A stretch of DNA of 64,000 nt from JASHVB01 sp963780805 (GCA_963780805.1 CAWADP010000009.1:1178001-1242000), one strand, 5' to 3'. Shown: positions 35,024 to 44,006, counted from the first letter of the stretch. Made by a program: numbers and translations. The notes: generated from the letters alone by a model not told the origin.

Positions 35024-35899
35024 ATGCTGGACCGGCTGGTACCTTTCGGTTTCGTTCTGCTGTGGAGTTCGTCGTTCATCGCCGCCCGCGTCGGCCTCCG
35101 CCACCTCACCCCGCTGCTGTTTGTCGCGGTGCGCATGTGCGTGTGTGCCGCAGCGCTTCTCGGCGCCATGTTGCTGCTGCGGCGATCCTGGCGCCCGTTG
35201 CGCGGGATGGTGTGGGTGCATTGCGCTCTGGCAGGGGTGCTGATCAACGCCATCCTGCTGATGACCGCGCATGTGGCGATGACCCGGGTGCCGGCCGCGC
35301 CCATAGCGCTGATCCAGACGCTGAACCCGCTGCTGACCGCGGCGCTGGCCTGGCCGATCCTGGGCGAGCGCCTGCGGCCGCTGCAATGGCTGGGTCTCCT
35401 GCTCGGCGCCAGCGGTGTGGTGCTGATCGTCGGTCTGGCAGCCCTGCACAGCCAGGTGGAACTGCGCCTGCTGCTGCTGACCGTGGCGGGCGTCCTCGCG
35501 CTGTGCTGCGGCACGCTGTATTTCGGCCGGTTCTGCCGTGGCGTGCCGTTACTGGAGGGGACGACCGTGCAATTCCTCGCCTCGGCGGCGGTGTGTGCGG
35601 CGTCAATGGCGGCGTTCGAGACGCCGCACGCGGACTGGACATGGGGCGCGGTCGCGGCGGTTGCGTGGAACGCGGCATTCGTCTCCCTGGGGGGCATGGC
35701 GCTGTATCTCATCATGCTGCGGCGCGGCACGGCGGCGCGGGCGACGGCCAATTTCTACCTGATGCCCGGGACAGCAGCGCTGATGGCCTGGGCGCTGCTC
35801 GGCGAGACGCTGGCGCCGCTGGCAGTCGTCGGGCTGGCCATATCGTCCATCGGATGCTGGCTGATGAGCAGCCGGGGTCGGACGGTGGGGCGGCATTAA
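35024..35899 (+). CDS. EamA/DMT-superfamily exporter
   Basis: 291 residues with ten predicted helices in two EamA repeats. Typical elements are LLWSSSFIAARVGLRHLTPL at the start, IALIQTLNPLLTAALAWPILGERL at the end of repeat one and MPGTAALMAWALLGETLAPL at the end of repeat two. Such inner-membrane proteins export amino acids or other metabolites. The substrate cannot be predicted. The start ATG lies 8 bases after a GAGCGGATG-like weak ribosome site. Confidence 0.87.
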   Translation: MLDRLVPFGFVLLWSSSFIAARVGLRHLTPLLFVAVRMCVCAAALLGAMLLLRRSWRPLRGMVWVHCALAGVLINAILLMTAHVAMTRVPAAPIALIQTLNPLLTAALAWPILGERLRPLQWLGLLLGASGVVLIVGLAALHSQVELRLLLLTVAGVLALCCGTLYFGRFCRGVPLLEGTTVQFLASAAVCAASMAAFETPHADWTWGAVAAVAWNAAFVSLGGMALYLIMLRRGTAARATANFYLMPGTAALMAWALLGETLAPLAVVGLAISSIGCWLMSSRGRTVGRH

Positions 35900-35982
35900 C
35901 CTCTCATTTACGCATTTGAGTTAGTATGATTGCCTAACAACGTAGCGGCGCCGGCCACTCACCGTGCGGCGCCGAGCTTCAG

Positions 35983-36054
35983 GACTGCGATCGATTTCAA
36001 GATTGCGATCGATTTCAAGACTGCAACCGATTTCAAGACTGCGATCGATTTCAA
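35983..36054. repeat. 18-bp tandem repeat, 4 copies, in the leader of the sedolisin gene
   Basis: Four copies of GACTGCGATCGATTTCAA at 35,983, 36,001, 36,019 and 36,037; copies two and three differ by one and two bases. The array ends 16 bp before the ATG of the sedolisin gene and touches its ribosome site GGAAGG. Confidence 0.92.
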
Positions 36055-36070
36055 TGGAAGGATTTTCCCC

Positions 36071-37615
36071 ATGGCAGGATATGCATTGCCGGGCAGCCAG
36101 CGGCAGCTTCCGCCGGGTGTCCGCGCCGCCGGCAGCGCCGAGGCTGCCGAGCAATGTCGGGTCAGCGTTGTCATGCGCCGGGCCACAGGCGAGCTGCCGG
36201 CGCAGCATCTCACGCGCGAGGACTTCGCGCGCCGCTTTGGTGCCCGGCCCGAGGATGTCGCCGCCGTGCGCAAATTCGCCGCGGCGAACCGCTTGGCCGT
36301 CGCGCAGGCGGACGCGGCGCGTGGCATCATGGTGCTGTCGGGCCCGGTTGCCGCACTCAACATCGCCTTTGGCGTGTTGCTGCAGCGGTTCGAGCACCCG
36401 ACCGGGGTGTTCCGCGGCCGCACCGGTCCGGTGCATCTGTCCGATGAACTGAAGGATTCGGTCGTTGCCGTGCTGGGCCTGGACAACCGACCGGCAGCGA
36501 AGCCGTATGTGCGTCACCGGTCTCAACCCGACGGTATGCGCGCCGCAACGGGCGCCTCCGCCGGCTTCGATCCGCGGGCGGTTGCTGAGCTGTACGGCTT
36601 TCCGCCCGGCAACGGCGTCGGCCAGTGCATCGGCCTGATCGAGCTGGGCGGTGGCTACCGGATGTCCGATCTGCAGACCTATTTCACCGGCCTTGGCATC
36701 ACCCCGCTGCCGAACGTCACTTTCGTCTCGGTCGACGGGGCAACGAACGCGCCCACCGGTGACCCGAACGGGCCGGACGCCGAGGTGATGCTGGATATCG
36801 AGATGGCCGGGGCCATCGCGCCCGCCGCGAAGATCGTCGTGTATTTCGCGCCGAACACCGATGCCGGGTTCCTCGACGCGCTCTCCACCGCGGTGCACGA
36901 CGCGGTAAACCGGCCGTCGGTGATCTCCATCAGTTGGGGCGGACCGGAGGCGTCCTGGACCATGCAGGCAGTCGCCGCGTTTGATGCGGCCCTGGCGGCG
37001 GCCGCGGCGATGGGCATTACCGTCTGCGTCGCCACGGGCGATAGCGGTTCCAGCGACGCGGATTCCGACGGGACGGATCATGTGGACTTTCCAGCCTCCA
37101 GTTCGCACGTGCTGGCTTGCGGGGGGACGCGGCTGCTGGCCCGGGGTGGCGCCATCAGCGGCGAGGCAGTGTGGAACGACGGCGCCGCCAATGGCGCCGG
37201 CGGCGGCGGGGTCAGCGGCTGCTTCGCGCTGCCGCCGTGGCAGGCCGGGCTGAACGTCACGCGGCAGGGGCGGACCGGCAAACTGACGATGCGCGGCGTG
37301 CCGGACGTGAGTGGCAATGCCGATCCGGAGACCGGCTACACTGTCCGGGTGGATAGCACCGAGACCGTGCTCGGGGGCACCAGTGCGGTGGCGCCGCTAT
37401 GGGCGGGGCTGATTGCCCGTATCAACGCTACCAGGGGGCGCGCTGTCGGGTTCGTCAATCCGGCACTGTATCGGGCACCGGGCGCGTTGCGGGACATCGC
37501 CGTGGGCAATAACGGCGATTATGACGCTACGGTCGGATGGGACGCATGCACCGGGCTGGGCAGTCCGAACGGCATGCAGGCGGCGCTGGTACTGGAGGCG
37601 CCCTCAGTGGTGTGA
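36071..37615 (+). CDS. Sedolisin (S53) serine-carboxyl peptidase, kumamolisin-like
   Basis: 514 residues from ATG 36071, behind GGAAGGATTTTCCCC. A pro-kumamolisin activation domain (~20-150; ELPAQHLTREDFARRFGA, FEHPTGVFRGRTGPVHL) is followed by the catalytic domain with E238 and D242 (AEVMLDIEM), D324 in ATGDSG and S438 in GGTSAVAPLW, spaced as in kumamolisin. The Ca2+ loop is DIAVGNNGDYDA...GWDACTGLGSP. Sedolisins are acid endopeptidases secreted as zymogens; no classical signal peptide is visible here, as in other members of the family. Confidence 0.93.
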   Translation: MAGYALPGSQRQLPPGVRAAGSAEAAEQCRVSVVMRRATGELPAQHLTREDFARRFGARPEDVAAVRKFAAANRLAVAQADAARGIMVLSGPVAALNIAFGVLLQRFEHPTGVFRGRTGPVHLSDELKDSVVAVLGLDNRPAAKPYVRHRSQPDGMRAATGASAGFDPRAVAELYGFPPGNGVGQCIGLIELGGGYRMSDLQTYFTGLGITPLPNVTFVSVDGATNAPTGDPNGPDAEVMLDIEMAGAIAPAAKIVVYFAPNTDAGFLDALSTAVHDAVNRPSVISISWGGPEASWTMQAVAAFDAALAAAAAMGITVCVATGDSGSSDADSDGTDHVDFPASSSHVLACGGTRLLARGGAISGEAVWNDGAANGAGGGGVSGCFALPPWQAGLNVTRQGRTGKLTMRGVPDVSGNADPETGYTVRVDSTETVLGGTSAVAPLWAGLIARINATRGRAVGFVNPALYRAPGALRDIAVGNNGDYDATVGWDACTGLGSPNGMQAALVLEAPSVV

Positions 37616-37701
37616 GGGACGCCGGTCCAAGGATCGGCCACATGGCCGACAGCAAGCCCGGCGATGAGGGAGATGGAGTGACGGCCGCCGGTCGTCGCCC
37701 C

Positions 37702-38400
37702 TCAATGCGCCGCGAATTGAGTCTTGCCGAACATCACCTCGCGTTCCGCATCCGTCATTGCGCCGCCCCGCTGTTTCTCCGCCAGCACCGCGAAGCCGCG
37801 CTGCACCGCCGGTCGCGCCGCCACCGCATCGTGCCACCGCTTCACGTTCGGATAGTTAGCGAGGTCGATGCTGCGGCGCTCCGGATTGCGGATCCAGGGA
37901 AAGGTGATGATGTCCGCCATGCTGTACTCGTCGCCGGCGAGCCAGGGGACCTGCCCCAGCCGCTTGTCGAGCACGCGATGCAGGCGCGCCACTTCGTTGG
38001 TGTAGCGGTCGATGGCGTAGGGGATCTTCTCCACGGCGTAGTTGGCGAAGTGGTTGTACTGGCCGAACATCGGGCCGACGCCACCCATCTGGAACATCAT
38101 CCATTCCAGGCACTTGTAGCGGCCGACCGCGTCCTTCGGAATCAGCTTCCCGCCGGTCTTCTCCGACAGGTAGATCATGATCGCCGCGGATTCGAACAGG
38201 GTGATGGGCTTGCCGCCGGGGCCGTCGGAATCGACGATCGCGGGGATGCGGTGGTTGGGGGTAATGGCCAGGAATTCCGGCTTGAACTGGTCGCCCTTGC
38301 CGATGTTGATCGGGATGACCTTGTAGGGCAGCTCCAGCTCCTCCAGCGCGATATGCACCTTGTGGCCGTTCGGCGTGGGCCAGCTCCAGACCTCGATCAT
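37702..38400 (-). CDS. Nu-class glutathione S-transferase (YfcG/YghU-like)
   Basis: 232 residues from ATG 38400. The thioredoxin-like half starts VWSWPTPNGHKVHIALEELEL; the TPNG motif supplies the threonine and asparagine used by Nu-class enzymes for disulfide-bond reduction. ITPNHRIPAIVD and GKPITLFESAAIMIYLSEK complete the glutathione site, and the helical half has WLAGDEYSMADIITFPW. It would reduce disulfides or peroxides with glutathione. It diverges from the ThDP enzyme gene at 38,560. Confidence 0.9.
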   Translation of the reverse strand: MIEVWSWPTPNGHKVHIALEELELPYKVIPINIGKGDQFKPEFLAITPNHRIPAIVDSDGPGGKPITLFESAAIMIYLSEKTGGKLIPKDAVGRYKCLEWMMFQMGGVGPMFGQYNHFANYAVEKIPYAIDRYTNEVARLHRVLDKRLGQVPWLAGDEYSMADIITFPWIRNPERRSIDLANYPNVKRWHDAVAARPAVQRGFAVLAEKQRGGAMTDAEREVMFGKTQFAAH

Positions 38401-38559
38401 TGGTTTCCTCCTTGGTTACGGCGCGACGACCCGCTGCATCGCACCGGACTGCCGCTACTGCCTCAAACATTCCAGCCGGTCGGCACGCATTACGCGGACA
38501 TTGCCACAAGCGGATGCCTCGCGCACCCTGGGCGAAACAACGCCTGGAGATCCAAGATC

Positions 38560-40101
38560 ATGAACGGCGCCGAAAGCCTGGTTCATACGCTGCTGAAGAG
38601 CGGGGTAGATACCTGTTTTGCCAATCCCGGCACCTCCGAAATGCACTACGTCGCAGCGCTGGACCGGGTTCCCGGCATGCGTTGCGTGCTGGGATTGTTC
38701 GAGGGCGTGGTAACCGGCGCGGCGGACGGCTATGCGCGGATGGCGGGCAAGCCGGCGGCGACGCTGCTGCATTGCGGCCCGGGGCTGGCGAACGGGATGG
38801 CCAACCTGCACAACGCGCGCCGCGCCAACACGCCGATCGTCAATATCCCTGGCGATCAGGCCACGTATCACCGCCCGTTGGATGCGCCGCTCACCGCTGA
38901 CACTGAAGGTTGGGCGCGCGGCGTGTCCGGCTGGGTGCGCACCGCCGCCTCGGCGCGCACGGTCGGCGCCGACGCGGCGGTGGCGGTGCAGGCGGCGCGC
39001 ACCTCGCCGGGGCAGATCGCCACGCTGATCCTGCCTTCCGATACCTCCTGGGACGAGGGCGGCGTGGTCGCCGATGCGCTGCCAGTGCCTGCCGCGCCCA
39101 CCAGCACACCGAGCCAGATCGAGGAGGCCGCCGCCATCCTGCGCCGCGGCGGCGCCGGCGTGTTGTTGTTGCTGAGCGGAACGGGGCTGTCCGAGCAAGG
39201 GCTGGAGTACGCGCACCGCATCGTGGCCCATACCGGCTGTCGCGTGATGGCCGGCGGCTCCAACGCGCGGACGGCGCGCGGGCAGGGGCGCATGCCGGTG
39301 GATCGCGTACCGTATGTGGTGGAGGTCGCGGTGAAGGCTTTGGCCGGCACCAGGCACCTGATCCTGGCCGGGGCGAAGAAGCCGGTGACGTTCTTCGCCT
39401 ATCCGGGGAAGGTGCAAACGTCGGTCCCGCCGGACGCCGACCTGCACGTGCTGGCGCGGCCCGAGCAAGACATCGTGGATGCACTGGCACGGCTCGCCGA
39501 CGCGGTAGGCGCGCCAAAGGCCCTCCGCCCGGAGAATGGGCCGCGGCCGGAGGTGGGGCGCGGGGCGCTGACGCCCGATAGCGTGGCTTCCATCGTCGGT
39601 GCGCTGATGCCGGAAGGCGTCGTGATCGCCGACGAGTCGGTGACCTTCGGCCGTGGCTTTTTCCCGCTGACCAAGGCCGCCCCGCCGCATGATTGGCTGA
39701 ATGTGACCGGTGGCGCCATCGGCGGCGGCCCGCCGCTGGCGACCGGCGCGGCGATCGGTGCTCCGGGGCGGCGGGTGATCAACCTGCAGGCGGACGGCTC
39801 TGCGATGTATACGGTGCAGGCACTGTGGACGCAGGCACGCGAGAAGCTGGACGTGACGACCGTGCTGCTGTCGAACCGGAAATACGCGATCCTGATCGGC
39901 GAGCTGGCCAATGTGGGCGCCAACCCGGGGCGGACCGCGATGGACATGCTCGACCTCGGCAATCCGGATATCAATTGGACGCAACTTGCCGGGTCGATGG
40001 GTGTGGAAGGGGGCCGCGCCGAAACCGCCGAGGCGTTCGCCGACCTGCTGCGGTATTCGCTGGGACGCAGCGGGCCATTCCTGATCGAGCTGATGATCTG
40101 A
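38560..40101 (+). CDS. Acetolactate synthase large subunit-like ThDP enzyme
   Basis: 513 residues from ATG 38560, preceded by CTGGAGATCCAAGATC. The PYR domain has CFANPGTSEMHYVAALD and the activating glutamate in LGLFEGVVTGAADGYARM; the PP domain has the ThDP/Mg motif QADGSAMYTVQALW ... LLSNRKYAIL. It belongs with IlvB-like proteins of unknown reaction that lack a regulatory subunit; no ilvN-like gene lies near. It could decarboxylate a 2-oxoacid such as pyruvate or a benzoylformate-like compound. The substrate cannot be deduced. Confidence 0.85.
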   Translation: MNGAESLVHTLLKSGVDTCFANPGTSEMHYVAALDRVPGMRCVLGLFEGVVTGAADGYARMAGKPAATLLHCGPGLANGMANLHNARRANTPIVNIPGDQATYHRPLDAPLTADTEGWARGVSGWVRTAASARTVGADAAVAVQAARTSPGQIATLILPSDTSWDEGGVVADALPVPAAPTSTPSQIEEAAAILRRGGAGVLLLLSGTGLSEQGLEYAHRIVAHTGCRVMAGGSNARTARGQGRMPVDRVPYVVEVAVKALAGTRHLILAGAKKPVTFFAYPGKVQTSVPPDADLHVLARPEQDIVDALARLADAVGAPKALRPENGPRPEVGRGALTPDSVASIVGALMPEGVVIADESVTFGRGFFPLTKAAPPHDWLNVTGGAIGGGPPLATGAAIGAPGRRVINLQADGSAMYTVQALWTQAREKLDVTTVLLSNRKYAILIGELANVGANPGRTAMDMLDLGNPDINWTQLAGSMGVEGGRAETAEAFADLLRYSLGRSGPFLIELMI

Positions 40102-40129
40102 GCGCGGGGACGTGGGCGCGAGGGTAAAC

Positions 40130-40229
40130 AAGATACCTGCTCCCCTGGGGGGAGGGGTGCGCGCACCCGAGAGCGCTGGGGGCACGCATCCCTCCCCCTG
40201 CCCCCTCCCTCAAGGGGACGGGGTGTATC
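40130..40229. repeat. Extended inverted repeat between convergent genes
   Basis: GATACCTGCTCCCCTGGGG at the left and GGGGACGGGGTGTATC at the right end face each other, with further CCCTCCCC/GGGGAGGGG pairs inside. It lies between the ends of the ThDP enzyme gene and the convergent MFS gene and may act as a bidirectional terminator, although it has no T-run. Confidence 0.6.
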
Positions 40230-40250
40230 AGCTCCTCCTCCGGCCCCGCC

Positions 40251-41528
40251 CTACTCCGCTGCCGCCAGGGCCGGCTGGCGGGAGATGCGCAGGACCAGCA
40301 TCGATGCCAGCAGGCACGCGGCTCCGCTGGCCAGGAACGCGAGCATGTAGCTGCCGGTCGCGTCGCGCACCGCGCCCGCGGCGATCGCTGCCAGCGCGCC
40401 TCCAAGCTGGTGGGCGCAGAAGATCCACGACACGATCACCGGGCCATCCTTGCGGCCGAACACCGCGTTGGTCAGGGTGATGGTCGGGGGCACTGTCGCT
40501 ACCCAGTCCAGCCCGTAGAACACCGCGAAGATCGACAGATCGAACAGATTGAACTGGCTGAACGGCAGCGCCAGCAACGCCAGACCACGCAGGCTGTAGT
40601 ACCAGAACAGCAGCACGCGCGGATTGTAGCGGTCGGTCAGCCAACCGGAGCAAATCGTGCCGAACAGGTCGAACACGCCAAGCGAGGCCATCAGGCCGGC
40701 GGCGGTCACCTCCGGGATGCCGTGGTCCGTGCAATAGGCGATCATGTGCGTGCCGATCAGCCCGTAGGTGGAGAAGCCGCACACCGAAAAGCTGCCCGCC
40801 AGCAGCCAGAAATCAACCGAGCGGGCGCCGCGCGCCAGGCCCTCGAAGGCGACGCGGAACGGGTTGCCGCTGATAGGGGGGATGGGTGGCTCCTCGCTGG
40901 CACCGTATGGAGTGATGCCGACCGCGGCGGGGGTTTCCGCCAGCAGCAGCCAGACGAAGGGGAACAGCGCGGCCACCAGCAGCGACACGGCAATGGGCAC
41001 GCTGACCCAGCCGAGGTGCGTGGCCAGGGCCGCAAGCGCCGGCAGGAACACAAGTTGGCCGCTGGCGTTGCTGGCGGTCAGCAGGCCGGTCACCAGGCCT
41101 CGGCGGGAGACGAACCAGCGGTTGGCGATGATGGCGATGACGCCGAAGCCGGTGGCGCCGGCGCCGAGTCCGACCAGTAGGCCCCAGGTCAGATAAAGCT
41201 GCCACGGATGCCTCACGAACGCGCTTCCTCCGGCACCCGCCAGCAGCAGCACCAACGCCGACAGCATGGTGCGGCGGATGCCGATGGTCTGCATCAGCGC
41301 CACGACGAACGGCCCGGTCAGCCCCAGCAGCAGGATGTTCAGCGATACCGCGCCCGAGATGGTGTCGGCGGACCAGCCAAAGGTGTGCTCCAGCGGCACC
41401 AGCAGCACGGCGGGGGCGGCACGCACGCCGACGCCGATCAGGATCACCGTGAACGCGATGGCCACGACGACCCAGGCGTAGTGGATGCGGCCCGAGAACA
41501 GCCGGGCGAAGCGCTGGGCGGAGGACAT
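40251..41528 (-). CDS. MFS transporter, monocarboxylate/oxalate-formate antiporter-like
   Basis: 425 residues, twelve helices. Start ATG 41528. The first helix region IHYAWVVVAIAFTVILIGVG, the loop LEHTFGWSADTISGAVSLNILL and the second-half segment LMASLGVFDLFGTICSGWLTDR fit the OFA/MCT branch of MFS. Substrate would be a small carboxylate taken up or exchanged across the inner membrane. It is divergent from a TetR gene, 97 bp apart, which probably controls it. Confidence 0.85.
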   Translation of the reverse strand: MSSAQRFARLFSGRIHYAWVVVAIAFTVILIGVGVRAAPAVLLVPLEHTFGWSADTISGAVSLNILLLGLTGPFVVALMQTIGIRRTMLSALVLLLAGAGGSAFVRHPWQLYLTWGLLVGLGAGATGFGVIAIIANRWFVSRRGLVTGLLTASNASGQLVFLPALAALATHLGWVSVPIAVSLLVAALFPFVWLLLAETPAAVGITPYGASEEPPIPPISGNPFRVAFEGLARGARSVDFWLLAGSFSVCGFSTYGLIGTHMIAYCTDHGIPEVTAAGLMASLGVFDLFGTICSGWLTDRYNPRVLLFWYYSLRGLALLALPFSQFNLFDLSIFAVFYGLDWVATVPPTITLTNAVFGRKDGPVIVSWIFCAHQLGGALAAIAAGAVRDATGSYMLAFLASGAACLLASMLVLRISRQPALAAAE

Positions 41529-41566
41529 CAGGGAAGGGCTCCTGGCGGTCTGCTGTTGCGCTTAGC

Positions 41567-41580
41567 ATGACGGTCGTCAT
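41567..41580. promoter_or_regulatory. Candidate TetR operator in the MFS/TetR divergon
   Basis: ATGACGGTCGTCAT: arms ATGACG and CGTCAT are complementary with a 2-base centre. It lies between the two divergent start codons (41528 and 41626), where a TetR-type repressor would control both promoters. Confidence 0.5.
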
Positions 41581-41625
41581 ATCATCAGGCAAGCGGATAA
41601 GTGACGGACGCCATGCGTCCGGGGA

Positions 41626-42324
41626 ATGCGACGGATGCGCGGGACCCCAGAGCAGAAGGCGGAGACACGGCAGCGCATCATGGAGGCAGCCGGGCGGCTG
41701 TTCCGCCAGTACGGGGTGGACGCGGTGGGCGTGGACTCCGTCATGCACGCGGCCGGCCTGACACATGGCGGGTTCTACGGGCATTTCGCCTCGAAGGAAG
41801 CGCTGGTCGCGGAGGTCGCCGCCGCGGCGCTGGCCCGGTCGGCGGCGCGGTGGGAGCGGATCTGCTCCGACAATCCGCCGGACGTCGCGCTGGACCGGAT
41901 CGTGGCGCCATACCTGGACCCAGCGCACGTCGCCGACGTGGAACGCGGCTGCGTGCTGACCACGCTGGGGCCGGAGGTGGCGCGGCGGCCGGAGGCTCGG
42001 GCGGCGATCGCGGCCTCGGTGCGGGCGATGGCGGGGACGCTGGAACGCTGCCTGGGTGGCGGCGAGCCGGCCGCCTTGGCAGCTTTGTCGACCATGGTGG
42101 GCGCGGTCGTGCTGGCGCGGCTGGCGGATACGGCGGAACTGGCGGACGAGATCCTGGCTGCGGCGAAGGCGGCGGTGCCTGTTCCTGTCATTGCGGGGGC
42201 CGAAGGGGTCCTGGGGCTTGACCCGAGGACGCAATCCCCACCGAGCCGACGCTCCGACGATTTGGGCGGCTGCTCGCAGGAGATTGCTTCCTCGGGTCAA
42301 GTCCGAGGACCCCTCAGGCCCTAA
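41626..42324 (+). CDS. TetR-family transcriptional regulator
   Basis: 232 residues from ATG 41626 (or ATG 41635). The N-terminal helix-turn-helix is clear: RQRIMEAAGRLFRQYGVDAVGVDSVMHAAGLTHGGFYGHFASKEAL (residues ~14-60). The ligand domain (~70-190) matches the AcuR/NemR-like C-terminal family (RGCVLTTLGPEVARRPEARAAI). From about residue 190 the protein runs into a repeat-derived tail (GVLGLDPRTQSPPSRRSDDLGG), so the original end was probably near AAVPVPVIAG. It likely represses the divergent MFS gene in the absence of a small ligand. Confidence 0.88.
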   Translation: MRRMRGTPEQKAETRQRIMEAAGRLFRQYGVDAVGVDSVMHAAGLTHGGFYGHFASKEALVAEVAAAALARSAARWERICSDNPPDVALDRIVAPYLDPAHVADVERGCVLTTLGPEVARRPEARAAIAASVRAMAGTLERCLGGGEPAALAALSTMVGAVVLARLADTAELADEILAAAKAAVPVPVIAGAEGVLGLDPRTQSPPSRRSDDLGGCSQEIASSGQVRGPLRP

Positions 42325-42732
42325 CAAGAAACAAGGTCTCTCCCACTCCCACAAGGGGAGGGGGAAACCTTCTCCTCCGAGCGCCGTTTCATTCAGCCGC
42401 GGGTCGGCCGCCTGGCCGGTGGGCAACTCGCAATGACAGGAGGTTGGGGCGGTTTCGTTTGAACGCACTCTGCGCGCTTGGTGTCACGCGCCGCGCCGAA
42501 TCGCGACCGCCGGACGCGCGCGCCGGCGCAGCGCGATCTGACCGATGCCGGCCGAGCCGTCCCGGTTTCGGCCTGCCCCCGGGGCGTAATCGCGGCGTCG
42601 TCGCTGGGCGTCATTGCCAGTGGCACGGCTGCGACGCAATCTCCACCGGAGGCTCGCTATGTTCTTCGCGACGCGCAACGACAGGCGCGGCGGCGGACGA
42701 CGGCCGGCGAGGGCGCACCGGGAGGGAACGGC
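42325..42732. other. Repeat-rich gene-free stretch
   Basis: Contains the end of a palindromic repeat that begins inside tetR (TCAAGTCCGAGGACCCC pairs with GGGGTCCTGGGGCTTGACC upstream), the 82-bp dispersed repeat and ~290 bp before the acyl-CoA dehydrogenase start with no recognisable gene. Confidence 0.5.
42358..42439. repeat. 82-bp dispersed repeat, copy 2
   Basis: Same length and ends as the copy at 25,837-25,918, with differences at about five positions (for example AAACC for AAGCC and GGCCGGTG for GGCCTCTG). Confidence 0.9.
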
Positions 42733-43863
42733 ATGCAATTCAGCTTCACTGCGGAGCAAGAGGAATTCCACTCCGTACTGCGGCGCTTCCTGGAGGAGAA
42801 GTCGCCGCCCTCCGTCGTGCGCCGGCTGATGCAGACCGAGGCCGGCTGGGACCGCACAGCCTGGCGCGCGTTGAACGAGACGCTCGGGCTGTCCGGGGTG
42901 CACGTTCCGGAAGCGTATGGCGGCCAGGGTTTCGGCGCGGTCGAACTGGGAATCGTGCTGGAGGAGATGGGCCGCGCCCTGCTGTGTGCGCCTTATTTCG
43001 CCTCCACGGTGCTGGCCGCGACCGCGATCATGCACGCGGGGACCGAGGCGCAGAAGCGCGATCTGCTCCCCGACATCGCTTCCGGCGACACGGTTGCCAC
43101 GCTGGCCTTCACCGAGCCGAACGGCCGCTGGGACGCGGCCGGTATCGAAACGACGGCGACGCCGGCCGGGGGCGGCTTCCGGCTGGATGGCGTGAAGAGC
43201 TTCGTGCTGGACGGCCATACCGCCGACCTGATCGTCGTGCTGGCGCGCCGGCCGGGTTCGGCTGGCGATGACGGGCTGTCGTTCTTCACGGTGCCCGGCG
43301 ATGCGCCGGGGCTGACGCGGCGTGCGCTGAAGGTGATGGACCCCACGCGCAAGCTGGCGCGGCTTGAGTTCCGCGGCGTGGACGCGGCGCTGCTGGGCGA
43401 GGAAGGCGGCGGTGCGCTGCCGTTCGCGCGGACGATGACCCTGGCGGCGGTGGGGCTGGCGAGCGAGATGGTCGGCGGGGCGGACAAGCTGCGGCAATCG
43501 GCGCTCGACTACGCCAACCTGCGGGTGCAGTTCGGCCGCGCCATCGGGTCGTTCCAGTCGATGAAGCACAAGCAGGCGGACATGCTGGTGGATGTCGAAC
43601 TGGCAAAGTCCGCCGCATATGCCGCGGCGTCCGCGGCGGCGGAGGACGATGCCGAGCTGCCGGCGCTGGCCTCGCTGGCGAAGGCGTCGGCGTCGGAGGC
43701 GTATTTGCAGACCGCGATCCACACCATTCAGATCCATGGCGGCATCGGCTTCACCTGGGACAACGACACGCATCTGTGGTTCAAACGGGCGAAGAGCTCC
43801 GAGGTGTTCCTGGGCGATCCGACGTATCATCGCGAGTTGATGATGCGGGCTTGGAATGTTTGA
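42733..43863 (+). CDS. Acyl-CoA dehydrogenase, short subunit of a probable pair
   Basis: 376 residues from ATG 42733 behind GGGAGGGAACGGC. The flavoprotein fold is complete (FSFTAEQEEFHSVLRRFL, VPEAYGGQGFGAVELGIVLEEMG, LAFTEPNGRWDA, AIHTIQIHGGIGFTWD), but the usual catalytic glutamate near the C-terminus is not in its normal context (FLGDPTYHRELM). Such divergent chains often form heteromers with a second dehydrogenase chain, as known for FadE26/27 or ChsE4/5. The neighbouring gene 143 bp downstream codes such a partner. Substrate: probably a bulky acyl-CoA, unknown. Confidence 0.88.
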   Translation: MQFSFTAEQEEFHSVLRRFLEEKSPPSVVRRLMQTEAGWDRTAWRALNETLGLSGVHVPEAYGGQGFGAVELGIVLEEMGRALLCAPYFASTVLAATAIMHAGTEAQKRDLLPDIASGDTVATLAFTEPNGRWDAAGIETTATPAGGGFRLDGVKSFVLDGHTADLIVVLARRPGSAGDDGLSFFTVPGDAPGLTRRALKVMDPTRKLARLEFRGVDAALLGEEGGGALPFARTMTLAAVGLASEMVGGADKLRQSALDYANLRVQFGRAIGSFQSMKHKQADMLVDVELAKSAAYAAASAAAEDDAELPALASLAKASASEAYLQTAIHTIQIHGGIGFTWDNDTHLWFKRAKSSEVFLGDPTYHRELMMRAWNV

Positions 43864-43879
43864 AAGGACTGGAAAGAAA

Positions 43880-43977
43880 GGAAACACCCCCTCCACTTGA
43901 GGGAGGGGGCCAAGGGGGAGGGGTGCCTGTACGCACCCTCCTCCCATCCCCCTCCCTCAAGGGGAGGGCGTGTTTCC
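43880..43977. repeat. Long inverted repeat between the two acyl-CoA dehydrogenase genes
   Basis: 30-base arms (43,880-43,909 and 43,948-43,977) beginning GGAAACACCCCCTCC and ending GGCGTGTTTCC, with two mismatches; the centre contains a smaller hairpin GGGTGC/GCACCC. It could attenuate the downstream gene or be a mobile palindromic element. Confidence 0.85.
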
Positions 43978-44006
43978 TTGCTTTCCTCGGTTGAACGGAG
44001 GAACCC

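Noticed and set aside
35930..36070. N-terminal extension of the sedolisin through the 18-bp repeats
   Set aside because: It needs a TTG start without ribosome site, whereas ATG 36071 follows GGAAGG and matches where the pro-domain begins.
38455..40185. 576-codon minus frame over the ThDP enzyme
   Set aside because: Antisense shadow; no domain, high His/Arg.
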